Shown piece after piece: positions 50,340-63,540 of a stretch of DNA of 64,000 bases. Made by a program: the position numbers and the translations under genes. The stretch lies in NCBI RefSeq assembly GCF_900566085.1, contig NZ_UPHT01000019.1, positions 1 to 64,000 of the forward strand, in the 5' to 3' direction. The notes beneath the pieces were generated by a model. That model saw only the letters and a list, made by a program, of their open reading frames with translations, did no database searches and was not told the DNA's origin. Every line of letters begins with the position of its first letter. The stretch's first letter is position 1. This DNA comes from Mycobacterium attenuatum. GTDB lineage: Bacteria > Actinomycetota > Actinomycetes > Mycobacteriales > Mycobacteriaceae.

Positions 50340-51011
50340 CTAGACGTGTCCGGTGAGCCACGTGTACAGGCCAAGGAAGGTCCGCCAATCGGCCAGCACC
50401 GCGTCGATGAAACCGCCTGAACTGGCGGCATCCGCCGGCAGCTCGCTATGGACGTAGAGCGCGGAGTGACGGAGCAGGCGTTCGGTGGCCTCGGTGGCGG
50501 TGAAGCCGCGCGGCACCCGCTTGAACGTTTGCCCGCCGATCTCGTATCCGGCTGCTTCCAGGTCAGACACGACCGCGGCCAACTCCGCCCCAGGCGCGGC
50601 CGCGGTGACGGCGTTGCGATATGAATTCAGCTGCCTGCTGTCAAACCCGTGCGCGCCGGCCCCGACGAGTATGCCGTCCGGCGACACCCGCAGGAACAAG
50701 CCGCCCACCGCCGTCGTGCGCTCCCCTTCCCAGAACCAAAAGTCCAAATGGTCCTTATAAGGTCGCTTGTCGCGGCTGAACCGGACATCCCGGTTGATCC
50801 GGAATATCGAGCCTCGTAACCATGGCTCCGCATGAATGCCGGGCACCAGATCACCCAGCTCTGTTCCGATCGCCTCGACAAACGCCTTCGCCGGCTCGAG
50901 GTAGTCGGCCTCGTAACGACCGCGATGGGCATCAAACCAACTTTTCTCGTTGTGAGCGCGCAATTCGGTCAGAAAGTCCACGGTGCCCAGGGGAAACCGA
51001 AATGCGCGCAT
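50340..51011 (-). CDS. DUF2461 family protein
   Basis: A 223-residue protein of the DUF2461 (TIGR02453) family. Signatures are FLTELRAHNEKSWFDAHRGRYE, FRINRDVRFSRDKRPYKDHL and GGLFLRVSPDGILVGAG. The function is unknown. The ATG at 51011 shares one base with the TGA of the TfoX-like gene (TGATG), so it is the third gene of a tightly coupled operon. Confidence 0.85.
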   Translation of the reverse strand: MRAFRFPLGTVDFLTELRAHNEKSWFDAHRGRYEADYLEPAKAFVEAIGTELGDLVPGIHAEPWLRGSIFRINRDVRFSRDKRPYKDHLDFWFWEGERTTAVGGLFLRVSPDGILVGAGAHGFDSRQLNSYRNAVTAAAPGAELAAVVSDLEAAGYEIGGQTFKRVPRGFTATEATERLLRHSALYVHSELPADAASSGGFIDAVLADWRTFLGLYTWLTGHV

Positions 51012-51361
51012 CAGGGTTGGCCCCCGACGAACGCTAAAGCATCTTGCAACAGCGGTTTCCAGCTGCCGCTGCGCGCCGTCGGCACGGCTGCCCATTCGCG
51101 AAACCGGCGCCCCGCCGGCGCGAAGGGTTCGGCCTGTCCGGCGGCGATCAGCTCGGCGACTCGTGCCGCGGGTAGCTTCACCAGCAATTCGCCGGTCTTT
51201 CGGTCGCAGCTGGCGAAGAAGGCACCATTCACCCGCAAGCACGGCAGTCCCATCATCGTCGAGCGGGAAACTTCCGCCTGGGCGAGCAGATGCTGTGCCA
51301 GCGTCCAGAACAAGTTCTCACCGTCGCCGGGTGCCATCTCTTCGATACGTGCGTCAGTCAC
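51011..51361 (-). CDS. TfoX N-terminal-domain-like protein
   Basis: A 116-residue protein with the TfoX/Sxy N-terminal fold: STMMGLPCLRVNGAFFASCD, then LLVKLPAARVAELIAAGQAEPF. The single-domain form lacks the C-terminal helix-hairpin-helix part of Sxy and is not evidence for competence. The ATG at 51361 comes one base after the end of the metallo-beta-lactamase gene. Confidence 0.75.
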   Translation of the reverse strand: MTDARIEEMAPGDGENLFWTLAQHLLAQAEVSRSTMMGLPCLRVNGAFFASCDRKTGELLVKLPAARVAELIAAGQAEPFAPAGRRFREWAAVPTARSGSWKPLLQDALAFVGGQP

Positions 51362-51362
51362 G

Positions 51363-52124
51363 TCACTTCTCCCGGCTCGGCGCCTTCACACCAGCGCGTG
51401 TCAGAGCCTCTTCGGTGGCCTCCCGGATCGGGCCGCGCCACAGGGCGCCGTGGCCGGGCGCCAGAATCTCGGTTTCCAGCAGGGCCAGCGCGGACAGGCT
51501 GCGGATGCAGTTCTGCTGGCTGTCGCTGAAAATCGCGGGCAGCAGTTGCGGACCGTCGCGGCGCAGCAGCGGGTGGCCGGTGATCAGAGCATCACCACTG
51601 GCCAGCACACCGTCCACCAGATACGAGCAATGCCCGTTCGTATGGCCGGGAGTGAAAACGGCCATCGGGTGGCCCGGCAACTGCGCGGCCACCTCGGCGG
51701 TCAGCGGCTGTGCGGTCGGGATTCCGTCGCGGACCAGGCCGCCGCTGCGCGCCACATGGACCGTCCACACCGCCCAGCGGGGCCGCCAGATGCGCAACCC
51801 GATATCCAGGAGCGACACCTGCTCCAGGTACTCCCGTTTGGCGTGGCCCACCTCGTCGGCGTGGCAGTACACCGGCGTGTGCTGCTCACGCGCGAACCAG
51901 ATCGCGCTGCCCAGGTGGTCGATGTGCGCGTGGGTCAGCAGAATCGCGCGGACATCTCCGGGTTCGTAGCCCAGCAGCCGCAGCGACGCCAGCACCTCCT
52001 CGCGGTCGCCGGGATAACCGGCGTCGATCAACATCACCCCGGTGTCGTCGGCGACCAGCACCCAGTTCACCGCATGGCCATGGGCAAGGTGAACCTTTTC
52101 GGTGACCTGAACAAGCTCCGCCAT
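51363..52124 (-). CDS. Metallo-beta-lactamase-fold hydrolase (Rv0406c-like)
   Basis: A 253-residue MBL-fold hydrolase. Metal ligands are in THAHIDHLG (HxHxDH), FTPGHTNGHCSYL and APGHG. Members hydrolyse a wide range of substrates (glyoxalase II, lactonase, beta-lactam-like); the specific one cannot be told. It heads the MBL-TfoX-DUF2461 operon and is divergent from fgd1 with 44 bases between starts. By position it equals Rv0406c. Confidence 0.88.
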   Translation of the reverse strand: MAELVQVTEKVHLAHGHAVNWVLVADDTGVMLIDAGYPGDREEVLASLRLLGYEPGDVRAILLTHAHIDHLGSAIWFAREQHTPVYCHADEVGHAKREYLEQVSLLDIGLRIWRPRWAVWTVHVARSGGLVRDGIPTAQPLTAEVAAQLPGHPMAVFTPGHTNGHCSYLVDGVLASGDALITGHPLLRRDGPQLLPAIFSDSQQNCIRSLSALALLETEILAPGHGALWRGPIREATEEALTRAGVKAPSREK

Positions 52125-52168
52125 GCCCGCGAGTCTAGGAGCAGGAAGTCCAGGAGTAGAAAGAACTG

Positions 52169-53179
52169 GTGGCTGAACTCAAACTCGGATACAAGGCGTC
52201 GGCTGAACAATTCGCCCCGCGTGAGCTCGTCGAACTCGGCGTCGCCGCAGAGGCGCACGGCATGGACAGCGCGACGGTCAGTGACCATTTCCAGCCCTGG
52301 CGCCACAAGGGCGGGCACGCGCCGTTCTCGTTGTCCTGGATGACCGCCGTCGGCGAGCGCACCAAGCGGGTGCTGCTGGGTACCTCGGTGCTCACCCCGA
52401 CCTTCCGCTACAACCCCGCCGTCATAGCGCAGGCCTTCGCCACCATGGCTTGTCTGTATCCGGACCGCGTGTTCCTGGGTGTGGGCACCGGCGAGGCGCT
52501 GAACGAGATCGCCACCGGATACCAAGGAGCCTGGCCTGATTTCAAGGAACGCTTCGCCCGGCTGCGCGAATCGGTGCGGCTGATGCGAGAACTGTGGCGC
52601 GGCGACCGCGTGGATTTCGACGGCGACTACTACCGGCTCAAGGGCGCCTCCATCTACGACGTGCCCCTGGGCGGCGTGCCGGTGTACATCGCCGCAGGCG
52701 GTCCGGCGGTGGCCAAATACGCCGGCCGCGCCGGCGACGGCTTCATCTGCACGTCGGGCAAGGGCGCAGAGCTCTACACCGAAAAGCTGGTCCCGGGCGT
52801 CTTGGAAGGGGCGGCCGCGGCCAACCGCAACGCCGACGACATCGACAAGATGATCGAAATCAAGATCTCCTACGACCCTGATCCCGAGCTGGCTTTGCAG
52901 AACACCCGGTTCTGGGCGCCGCTGTCGCTGACCGCCGAACAGAAGCACAGCATCGACGACCCGATCGAGATGGAGAAGGCCGCCGACGCCCTGCCGATCG
53001 AACAGATCGCCAAGCGCTGGATCGTGGCGTCCGACCCGGACGAAGCCGTGGAACAGGTGGGCCAGTACGTGACATGGGGCCTCAACCACCTGGTATTCCA
53101 CGCGCCCGGGCACGACCAGCTCCGGTTCCTGCAGCTCTTCGAAACGGACCTGGCGCCGCGGCTGCGACGGCTGGGCTGA
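52169..53179 (+). CDS. fgd1: F420-dependent glucose-6-phosphate dehydrogenase
   Basis: A 336-residue cytosolic enzyme oxidising glucose 6-phosphate while reducing coenzyme F420; the F420H2 feeds reductases such as Ddn, which activates nitroimidazole prodrugs. Residues known in the M. tuberculosis enzyme are present at the same positions: Asp39, His40 (SDHFQPW), Trp44 and Glu109. The GTG start at 52169 gives the expected [16 protein letters not shown] is 12 bases upstream. pta follows after seven bases. Confidence 0.97.
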   Translation: MAELKLGYKASAEQFAPRELVELGVAAEAHGMDSATVSDHFQPWRHKGGHAPFSLSWMTAVGERTKRVLLGTSVLTPTFRYNPAVIAQAFATMACLYPDRVFLGVGTGEALNEIATGYQGAWPDFKERFARLRESVRLMRELWRGDRVDFDGDYYRLKGASIYDVPLGGVPVYIAAGGPAVAKYAGRAGDGFICTSGKGAELYTEKLVPGVLEGAAAANRNADDIDKMIEIKISYDPDPELALQNTRFWAPLSLTAEQKHSIDDPIEMEKAADALPIEQIAKRWIVASDPDEAVEQVGQYVTWGLNHLVFHAPGHDQLRFLQLFETDLAPRLRRLG

Positions 53180-53186
53180 ACGGCCG

Positions 53187-55277
53187 GTGTCCCCGAGCTC
53201 CCCGGGTGCCACTGCGATCTACATCGCCGCGCCCGAACCGGCAAGCGGCAAGGCGACCATTGCGCTGGGAATCCTGCACCGGTTGACGGCAACGGTTGCC
53301 AAAGTGGGCGTGTTCCGGCCACTTACGCGAGCATCCGGGGCGCGTGACTACCTCCTGGAGTTGCTGTTGGAGCACACCACCGCGGGCCTGCCCTACGAGC
53401 AATGCGTGGGCGTGACCTACCACCAGCTGCATGTTGACACCGACACCGCGATCACCGACATCGTCGCCGCGTATCACGCGATGGCGCACAAGTGCGACGC
53501 GGTGGTGATCGTCGGCAGCGACTACACCGACGTCGCCACCCCCACCGAACTGTCGGTCAACGCCCGGATCGCGGTCAACCTCGGCGTGCCGGTGTTGTTG
53601 GCGGTCAACGCCAAAGGCCGTACCGCCGACCAGGTGGTCAGCGTCGTCGGGGTGTGTCTGGCCGAGCTGTCGGCCCACCACGCACACACCGCGGCGGTGG
53701 TGGCCAACCGTTGCGGGCCCGCGGAATTGGCGGCCATCCGCGAAGCGCTACGCATCGTCGGTCCGCCAAGCTACGCGCTGCCCGAGGAGCCGCTGCTGTC
53801 GGCGCCGACGGTGGCCGAATTGGAAAGGGCCGTCGACGGGACGGCGATCAGCGGTGAGGCGCCGCTGCGCAATCGCGAGGTGATGGACGTGCTGGTGGCC
53901 GGAATGACCGCCGATCACGTGCTGGAGCGGCTACGCGACGGCATGGCGGTGATCACGCCGGGCGACCGCTCGGACGTGGTGCTCGCCGTCGCCAGCGCCC
54001 ATGCGGCCGAAGGGTTTCCGTCGCTGTCATGCATCGTGATCAACGGCGGTTTCGAATTGCATCCGTCGATCGCGGCGCTAGTGTCGGGGCTGCGGCTGAG
54101 GTTGCCGATCATCGCCACCACATTGGGTACCTACGAGACCGCCGGCGCCGCCGCGGCGGCCCGCGGCCGGCTCACCGCAACCTCGCAGCGCAAGATCGAC
54201 ACCGCGCTGGAGCTGATGGACCGCCACGTCGATACCGCCGATTTGATGACCCACCTTGCCATTCCGATCCCGACCGTGACAACACCGCAGATGTTCACCT
54301 ATGGCTTGCAGCAACGCGCGCGTTCGAACCGCAAACACATCGTGCTTCCCGAGGGGGACGACGACCGCATCCTCAAGTCCGCCGGCCGCCTGCTGCAACG
54401 CGGCATCGCCGAGCTGACGATTCTGGGCGACGAGGCCCGGATCCGGGCGCGCGCAGCCGAACTCGGCGTGGATCTGGGCCAGGCAAAGGTGCTCGACCCG
54501 CGTACCAGCCCGCTGTGCGACCGCTTCGCCGAGCAATATGCCGAATTGCGGAAGTCGCACGGCATCACCGCCGAGCTGGCACGTGAAATCATGTGTGACG
54601 TATCGTATTTCGGCACCATGCTGGTTTACAATTCTCACGTCGACGGCATGGTGTCCGGAGCTGCCCATACCACCGCGCACACCGTTCGTCCCGCCCTGGA
54701 AATCATCAGAACGGCCCCAGGTATCTTGACGGTGTCCAGCATCTTTCTGATGTGCCTGCCCGATCGGGTGTTGGCCTACGGCGACTGCGCGATCGTGCCG
54801 AACCCGACGCCCGAGCAGTTGGCCGATATCGCGATCTGCTCGGCGCGCACCGCCGCACAATTCGGCATCGAACCGCGGGTGGCGATGCTGTCCTACTCCA
54901 CCGGGGCGTCGGGGACCGGTGCTGACGTCGAAAAGGTCAGGGAGGCTACGGAGTTGGTGCGCTCACGCGAGCCGCAGCTGCTGGTCGAGGGGCCCATCCA
55001 ATACGACGCCGCAGTCGACCCCGCGGTCGCGGCCGCCAAGATGCATGATTCGCCGGTGGCCGGACGGGCGACGGTGTTGATCTTTCCCGACCTCAACACC
55101 GGCAACAACACCTACAAGGCGGTGCAGCGTTCGGCGGGAGCCATCGCGATCGGCCCGGTGCTGCAGGGCCTGCACAAGCCGGTGAACGATTTGTCGCGCG
55201 GGGCGCTGATCGAGGACATCGTCAACACGGTTGCCATTACCGCGATCCAGGCGCAGGGCATCGGCGATGCCAGGTAG
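53187..55277 (+). CDS. pta: Phosphate acetyltransferase
   Basis: A 696-residue long-form Pta interconverting acetyl-CoA and acetyl phosphate. Domains: N-terminal P-loop-like AAA domain (about 1-215, [17 protein letters not shown], with a degenerate P-loop), DRTGG regulatory domain (about 220-340) and C-terminal catalytic PTA domain (about 375-690, [34 protein letters not shown]). GTG start. Its stop overlaps ackA by 11 bases. With ackA it forms the acetate overflow/assimilation pathway. Confidence 0.95.
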   Translation: MSPSSPGATAIYIAAPEPASGKATIALGILHRLTATVAKVGVFRPLTRASGARDYLLELLLEHTTAGLPYEQCVGVTYHQLHVDTDTAITDIVAAYHAMAHKCDAVVIVGSDYTDVATPTELSVNARIAVNLGVPVLLAVNAKGRTADQVVSVVGVCLAELSAHHAHTAAVVANRCGPAELAAIREALRIVGPPSYALPEEPLLSAPTVAELERAVDGTAISGEAPLRNREVMDVLVAGMTADHVLERLRDGMAVITPGDRSDVVLAVASAHAAEGFPSLSCIVINGGFELHPSIAALVSGLRLRLPIIATTLGTYETAGAAAAARGRLTATSQRKIDTALELMDRHVDTADLMTHLAIPIPTVTTPQMFTYGLQQRARSNRKHIVLPEGDDDRILKSAGRLLQRGIAELTILGDEARIRARAAELGVDLGQAKVLDPRTSPLCDRFAEQYAELRKSHGITAELAREIMCDVSYFGTMLVYNSHVDGMVSGAAHTTAHTVRPALEIIRTAPGILTVSSIFLMCLPDRVLAYGDCAIVPNPTPEQLADIAICSARTAAQFGIEPRVAMLSYSTGASGTGADVEKVREATELVRSREPQLLVEGPIQYDAAVDPAVAAAKMHDSPVAGRATVLIFPDLNTGNNTYKAVQRSAGAIAIGPVLQGLHKPVNDLSRGALIEDIVNTVAITAIQAQGIGDAR

Positions 55278-56439
55278 TCGCCTGGTGCTGGTGCTCAACT
55301 CGGGCTCGTCGTCGCTGAAGTTCCAGTTGATCGATCCCGTGTCGGGTATGTCTAAAGCGGCGGGCAACATCGAGCGGATCGGCGAAGCGTCGTCCTCGGT
55401 CCGCGATCACGACGCCGCGCTGCGGCGTGCTTTCGACATGCTGTCCGAGGACGGCATTGACGTGGCGACCTGTGGCCTGATGGCCGTCGGGCATCGGGTA
55501 GTGCACGGCGGCAAGGACTTTCACCGGCCGACGGTTCTCGACGATGCGGTGGTGGCCCGGCTCGAGGAACTGTCGGTGTTGGCTCCGCTGCACAACCCGC
55601 CCGCGGTGCTGTGCATCAAGGTGGCGCGCACCATGCTCGGCGATATCCCGCACGTCGCGGTGTTCGACACGGCGTTCTTCCATGACCTGCCCGCCGCGGC
55701 GGCGACCTACGCCATCGACCGCGAGTTGGCCGAGGCGTGGCAGATCCGTCGTTACGGATTTCACGGCACGTCGCATCGCTACGTCAGTGAGCAGGCCGCC
55801 GCCTTCCTGGGCCGGCCGGTGGAGACGCTGAATCAGATTGTGCTGCATCTGGGTAACGGTGCGTCGGCGTCGGCGATCGCGGCCGGCCGCCCGGTCGACA
55901 CCTCCATGGGCCTCACTCCCCTGGAGGGTCTGGTGATGGGTACCCGCAGCGGTGACGTCGACCCGAGCATCATGTGGTACCTGTGGCGCACCGCGAACAT
56001 GGGTGTGGACGAGATCGAGTCGATGCTCAACCACCGTTCCGGGATCTTGGGACTGGCCGGTGAACGCGACTTCCGGCGGTTGCACCAGTTGATCGAACAG
56101 GGCGACCTCGCATCAAGATTGGCTTACGACGTATTCATCCACCGGTTACGCAAGTACATCGGTGCTTACCTGGCCGTGCTCGGCCACACCGACGCGCTGA
56201 CCTTCACCGCGGGCATCGGCGAGCACGATGCCGCGGTACGTCGTGACGCGTTGGCCGGAATGGGTGAGCTGGGCCTCGAACTCGACGCGGGGCGCAACGC
56301 TGCTCCGGCGGGCTGGCCCCGGCAGATCTCGACGGACGGCTCGCCGATTGCGGTACTGGTGATCCCCACCAACGAGGAATTGGCAATCGCCCGGGACTGC
56401 TTACAGGAAACCCAGGCTGGTCGGGCCGGTTCCGACTGA
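55267..56439 (+). CDS. ackA: Acetate kinase
   Basis: A 390-residue acetokinase converting acetyl phosphate and ADP to acetate and ATP. Motifs are [14 protein letters not shown] (Asn11), [23 protein letters not shown] and [11 protein letters not shown], all standard. The ATG at 55267 lies inside the last codons of pta; an upstream in-frame start at 55231 adds 12 basic residues and is less likely. The 3' end overlaps the convergent DUF1501 gene by 39 bases. Confidence 0.96.
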   Translation: MPGSRLVLVLNSGSSSLKFQLIDPVSGMSKAAGNIERIGEASSSVRDHDAALRRAFDMLSEDGIDVATCGLMAVGHRVVHGGKDFHRPTVLDDAVVARLEELSVLAPLHNPPAVLCIKVARTMLGDIPHVAVFDTAFFHDLPAAAATYAIDRELAEAWQIRRYGFHGTSHRYVSEQAAAFLGRPVETLNQIVLHLGNGASASAIAAGRPVDTSMGLTPLEGLVMGTRSGDVDPSIMWYLWRTANMGVDEIESMLNHRSGILGLAGERDFRRLHQLIEQGDLASRLAYDVFIHRLRKYIGAYLAVLGHTDALTFTAGIGEHDAAVRRDALAGMGELGLELDAGRNAAPAGWPRQISTDGSPIAVLVIPTNEELAIARDCLQETQAGRAGSD

Positions 56440-57582
56440 TGGTGTCGGGTCGGTTGCCAGCGTATGCACCAGCAGCTCGTGGTAGATGTCGCGAAAGTCG
56501 GTGGTGAACTTGAGGTCTCCGCGGTCTAGGTCGGTGAGACTGGGCTGGTCGCCGTAGTAACCGCCGTTGACGGGGACCCCCGCGACGAATACCGGCCCGG
56601 CCGTGCCGTGATCGGTGCCCTGCGAAGCGTTGGCAGCCACCCTGCGGCCGAACTCCGAATACGCCAGTACGACGACATTGCGGCCGCAGCGATCACCGGC
56701 CATCTTCCGCAAGAACCCGGTGACGGCTTCGTCGAAAGTCTGCAACAGCCGCTGCTGTGTGTCGCGTTCGTCGGCGTGGGTGTCGAATCCGCCGAGCTGC
56801 ACGGTGTAAACGCGGGCCGGCACCCGCGCCTTGACCGCCGCGGCCACCATGTTCAGCTGGGTGGCCAGCGAATTATGGGCGCCGTCCGTCTTGATGGACG
56901 CGAACGCCGCGTCGGTGGTGCGCGCGTCGCGATAGGACCTGGAAACCGCCGCCATCGCCGGGGTGTCGTCCGGGTCGGTCGCACTCAGCGCCTTCATCGT
57001 CGCGTCGAACCTGCCGGGGGCCTGCGTTGCTGGGTTGGTCGAAAGCGCCGCGGCGGTGCGCTTTTCGCCAACCGCCAGCGGGGGCAAGACGGCGCCGATG
57101 TTGACTGCCCGCAGCGGGTCGTCTCCGGTGGCGTCGAGCCAGCGGCCGATCCAGCCCGTCGAAGCCGGTTCGGCCGGCGATGCGGTCTGCCAGATGTCCA
57201 TGGAGCGAAAGTGGCTGTGGTCGGGCTTCGGGTAGCCAACGCCGCGCACGATCGCCAGTTGCCGTTGCTGCCAAAGTTAGGCCAGACCGCGCAGTCCCGG
57301 GTTGAGTCCCAGCTGCGCGTCCAGCTGCACGACATCGCCTGCAGTGTAGGCGAGTTCGGGACGTGCGTCGTGATATGCGTTGTCGGCGTAGGGAATTACG
57401 GTGTTGATCCCGTCGTTGCCGCCGTAGAGCGTGACGATGACCAGCACGCCGGCGTCGTCGGGCAGCGGACGGTCGTGGGCCGCGTGCTGCAGATCGCGCC
57501 AGCTGACCGCCACCGCTCCGGAGAGCAGACCGGCCGCGCCGGCGCCGGCACTGGCGATCAGGAATCTGCGGCGGTTGATCAT
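56401..57582 (-). pseudogene. DUF1501 Tat-exported protein with internal stop
   Basis: A DUF1501 (sulfatase/phosphatase-like) gene broken by an in-frame TAA at 57277-57279, codon 102. Upstream it encodes a Tat signal NRRRFLIASAGAGAAGLL (3-20) and TLYGGNDGINTVIPYAD; downstream the same frame continues QLAIVRGVGYPKPDHSHFRS and YTVQLGGFDTHADERDTQ, the family core with metal-ligand-like His residues. The reading frame is otherwise intact over 393 codons. The ATG overlaps the DUF1800 stop (ATGA). A sequencing error or recent mutation is equally possible. Confidence 0.8.
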
Positions 57583-58889
57583 GACGTCAGGTACTCCGGT
57601 GTGTTGACGGCGGCGGCGACCAACTGGGGCGGTCGGCGTACCAGCGGGGCCAGCGCACGGGCGCTGCGGTCCGACCATGCGCCCACGCCGATCAGGTAGC
57701 CCACGGCATCGATCCGGTCTTGCGCCGCGGTGTTTTCGACTGTTGACAGGTCGGCCGTGTTTGCCAGGTGGAGGGCGGTGCGCAGTCGCGTCCCGGCGGA
57801 CGCGGTGGACAGCCACACCTGGCCCTTCGGCCAGCCGCCGACGTCCGGCGGAAAGAATGGCCGCTGTCCCAGCACCTTGAGTGTCGTCTCGATCAGTTTG
57901 AGGTGGTTGTCGACGGGGACCCGAAGCGACCGGATGACGCCTACCAGCCATTCGACCGGAGTGGTGACGACCGTTGCCCGGCCGCTGGTGAACTCCTCGT
58001 CGGTGAGGACGGCGCGGGTGAGGGCGCGCAGGTCGCGCGTGGCGCCGTAGGCGCTGACCAGCCGGTCGAGCACCGCCGGGGGCGGCGGTTCGTCGGCGGC
58101 CAGCTGCTGCCACAACCGGCCCGCGACGTGCTGCGCGGACTTCGGCTGGGCGAGCACGGCGCCGCAGAACCCGGCGGCGTCGAAGTTGCTGGTGACCCCG
58201 AACAGCGTCTTGGCGGTGAAGTCGTGGCGCCTGGGAAGCATCATGGTGTGGCCGTCGGTGCCGATTACCCATCCGGTCAGGGCGCGAGCACCGTCGCGTA
58301 CGTCGTCCTCGGTGTAGCCGTTGCCGTGGCCCAGCGCGAACAGCTCCATGAACTCCCGAGCCAGGTTCTCGTTGGCGGCCTTGGCGGTATTGCTCTGCCC
58401 GTCCAGCCAGCGCAGCATCGCGGCGTCGGTGAGCATGGCATAGGCCAGCGTGCGGAAGTCGTCCAGTGCCAGGGTGCGCAGCTTCTGGTTTTGCGCCGCC
58501 AGATATGCCGGGACCCGGACCTTTCGCGCCGAAGTGGCAAAGTGGTTGTGCCACAACAGGGTCAGCTTCTCGCGTAGCGGCTGGCGGACGGCGACCATGC
58601 GGCGCAGCCACCATCCGGTCAGCCCGGCCTGTTGCTCGGCCAGCTCGCGCTTGAAGTCTTCGCGCATCGCCGGTGTCGCCTTCTTGCCCGGGGGCCGCGG
58701 CGCGGGCAGTACCGGCATCGGGGTTTCTCGCGCGCCCGGGTCGGCATCGGGGTCGGCGGCCAGGATGTCGTCGAGGCGGGCCGCCCAGTCTTGACCGGCC
58801 ACCGCATCCACCTCGCGGCCGCTCACCCCGAACCCGGCCCGGCGCAGGACTCGGGCCGTGGTGATCCACCGCGCGGATTGCCCGGCCAT
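57579..58889 (-). CDS. DUF1800 family protein
   Basis: A 436-residue DUF1800 protein with the family core LTLLWHNHFATSARKV, LRWLDGQSNTAKAANENLAREFMELFALG (split about 160-188) and VGGWPKGQVWLS. DUF1800 and DUF1501 genes occur as pairs in many bacteria, probably as an exported or surface two-protein system of unknown function. No signal peptide is clear here. It is divergent from the DUF559-like gene. I do not recall this pair between ackA and pknG in H37Rv. Confidence 0.88.
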   Translation of the reverse strand: MAGQSARWITTARVLRRAGFGVSGREVDAVAGQDWAARLDDILAADPDADPGARETPMPVLPAPRPPGKKATPAMREDFKRELAEQQAGLTGWWLRRMVAVRQPLREKLTLLWHNHFATSARKVRVPAYLAAQNQKLRTLALDDFRTLAYAMLTDAAMLRWLDGQSNTAKAANENLAREFMELFALGHGNGYTEDDVRDGARALTGWVIGTDGHTMMLPRRHDFTAKTLFGVTSNFDAAGFCGAVLAQPKSAQHVAGRLWQQLAADEPPPPAVLDRLVSAYGATRDLRALTRAVLTDEEFTSGRATVVTTPVEWLVGVIRSLRVPVDNHLKLIETTLKVLGQRPFFPPDVGGWPKGQVWLSTASAGTRLRTALHLANTADLSTVENTAAQDRIDAVGYLIGVGAWSDRSARALAPLVRRPPQLVAAAVNTPEYLTS

Positions 58890-59107
58890 GCGATAACTGT
58901 GGCGGGTGAAGCTGTGTTTTCGCTATGTGCGGCGGTGGTGTCGCTGGCGTCGAGCGTGCGGTGGCGGCTCTCAGCGTGAGACCACGCAGGGATTCAGGCG
59001 GTGACGCCCGCCATAACCGCTCATTCGCGGCCGTGGAAGCACACTGGATTCCTAGCTTGTGGAAATCGGTAATCACGGTTGGCGGTCTGCGTGCCAATCT
59101 TGCCCGC

Positions 59108-59965
59108 ATGTGGGATTCGCAAGCGCCGTTCCTCGGCAGCGAGGCACTGGCGTGTAGAGCATTGACCCGGCATCAACTGCGCACGCACTACCGCGCCGTA
59201 TTGCCGAATGTCTACCTGTCGCGACGGGCGCAGGTGTCGCTGGAACAGCGGATAGCTGCTGCGTGGCTGTGGTCGCGGGGTTCGGCCGTAATCGCGGGTG
59301 CGGCGGCTGCGGCGTTGCACGGCGCCAAGTGGATTCCCGACGACTTCCCTGTAGAGCTGATATGTCGAAACTCCCGGCCGCCGCACGGTGTGCTGACGCG
59401 GCGCGACGTTCTAGGCGACGGAGAAATACAGACCGTCGACGGGCGCGCAGTCACCACACCCGAGCGCACCGCCTTCGACATTGGCCGTCGCGGAGCGGTC
59501 CGCTCAGCTGTGGTCCGGCTGGACGCGCTGGCCTTGGCGACGGGTTTCAAGGTCGACGATGTGCTGTGCGTCGCCGCCCATCATCCCGGGGCGCGCGGCG
59601 TGCGGCAGCTGGAGATCGCGTTGGAGCTCGTCGACTCCGGGGCGCAGTCACCCAGGGAAAGCTATCTTCGGCTACTACTGATCGATGCCGGATTTCCGCG
59701 GCCGCGGAGCCAGATAGCCGTATCGGGCGCGGATGGCATGCCGATCGCATATCTCGACCTTGGCTGGGAAGACTATATGGTCGCCGTCGAATACGACGGC
59801 GACCATCATCAACGAGACCGCCAGCAGTATGTCAAGGACATTCGCCGCATCGAGATGCTCGAGCAGCTGGGGTGGATCGTCATCCGGGTGGTCGCCGAGG
59901 ATCGCCCTGCGGACATCCTGCGGCGCGTGCAGGCGGCGATGGCGGAGCGGAGTTCGATTGTCTAG
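59108..59965 (+). CDS. DUF559/Vsr-like endonuclease-fold protein with AbiEi-like N-terminus
   Basis: A 285-residue protein. The C-terminal part carries a restriction-endonuclease-like core (VAVEYDGDHHQRDRQQYVKD, WIVIRV), as in DUF559 proteins related to very-short-patch repair nucleases; Glu/Asp residues there could bind metal. The N-terminal half (LTRHQLRTHYRAVLPNVYLSR, AAAALHGAKW) resembles AbiEi-type antitoxin domains. Such proteins are numerous in mycobacteria and uncharacterised. The ATG at 59108 begins the conserved part; no toxin gene is adjacent. Confidence 0.75.
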   Translation: MWDSQAPFLGSEALACRALTRHQLRTHYRAVLPNVYLSRRAQVSLEQRIAAAWLWSRGSAVIAGAAAAALHGAKWIPDDFPVELICRNSRPPHGVLTRRDVLGDGEIQTVDGRAVTTPERTAFDIGRRGAVRSAVVRLDALALATGFKVDDVLCVAAHHPGARGVRQLEIALELVDSGAQSPRESYLRLLLIDAGFPRPRSQIAVSGADGMPIAYLDLGWEDYMVAVEYDGDHHQRDRQQYVKDIRRIEMLEQLGWIVIRVVAEDRPADILRRVQAAMAERSSIV

Positions 59966-60100
59966 CTCTCGCAGGGGTTTACCGCGGTGTCGGATCAAGG
60001 TTGGTTCTTTAGCTTTAGCAGCGGGTTTACCGGGGCGATGCGGCGTGAAGTGCGAGCTATTGCCGGTGGGGTGCGGTTTGGTTGTGTAGTACTGGTTTTC

Positions 60101-60249
60101 AGTGTGCGTCTATGGCATCGACATTGCATCCGTGGCGGTAATTGGGCGATCCTTCCGCCGTGGCTGCACACTCGACGCCGCAGCGAGCACACTCGACGCC
60201 GCAGCGAGCACACCTGACGCTACGGCGAACTCACCCGACGCTAGCGCAA
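60101..60249. repeat. Four-copy 21-bp tandem array with inverted degenerate copies
   Basis: GCACACTCGACGCCGCAGCGA-like units start at 60166, 60187, 60208 and 60229 (period 21; the last two degenerate). In the opposite orientation, AGTGTGCGTCTATGGCATCG and a degenerate copy start at 60101 and 60121. The unit is the reverse of the arrays at 7102 and 32419. It fills much of the 309-base gap between the convergent DUF559-like gene and pknG; the rest shows nothing recognised. Confidence 0.8.
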
Positions 60250-60274
60250 AAGCCCAAACACCTTGAACCCCAAG

Positions 60275-63539
<3,265 letters not shown>

Positions 63540-63540
<1 letters not shown>

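Noticed and set aside
50087..50356. Open frames of 89-123 codons on both strands between fadD30 and DUF2461
   Set aside because: The products have random composition (Arg/Cys-rich) and no known domain or ribosome binding site; too weak to call genes.
57277..59109. 610-codon minus-strand frame spanning DUF1800
   Set aside because: It reads DUF1800 in the wrong frame; only its last ~100 codons are real, as the start of the DUF1501 gene.
60166..60249. CRISPR-like array
   Set aside because: The units are directly abutting 21-mers without spacers, and no cas genes are present.
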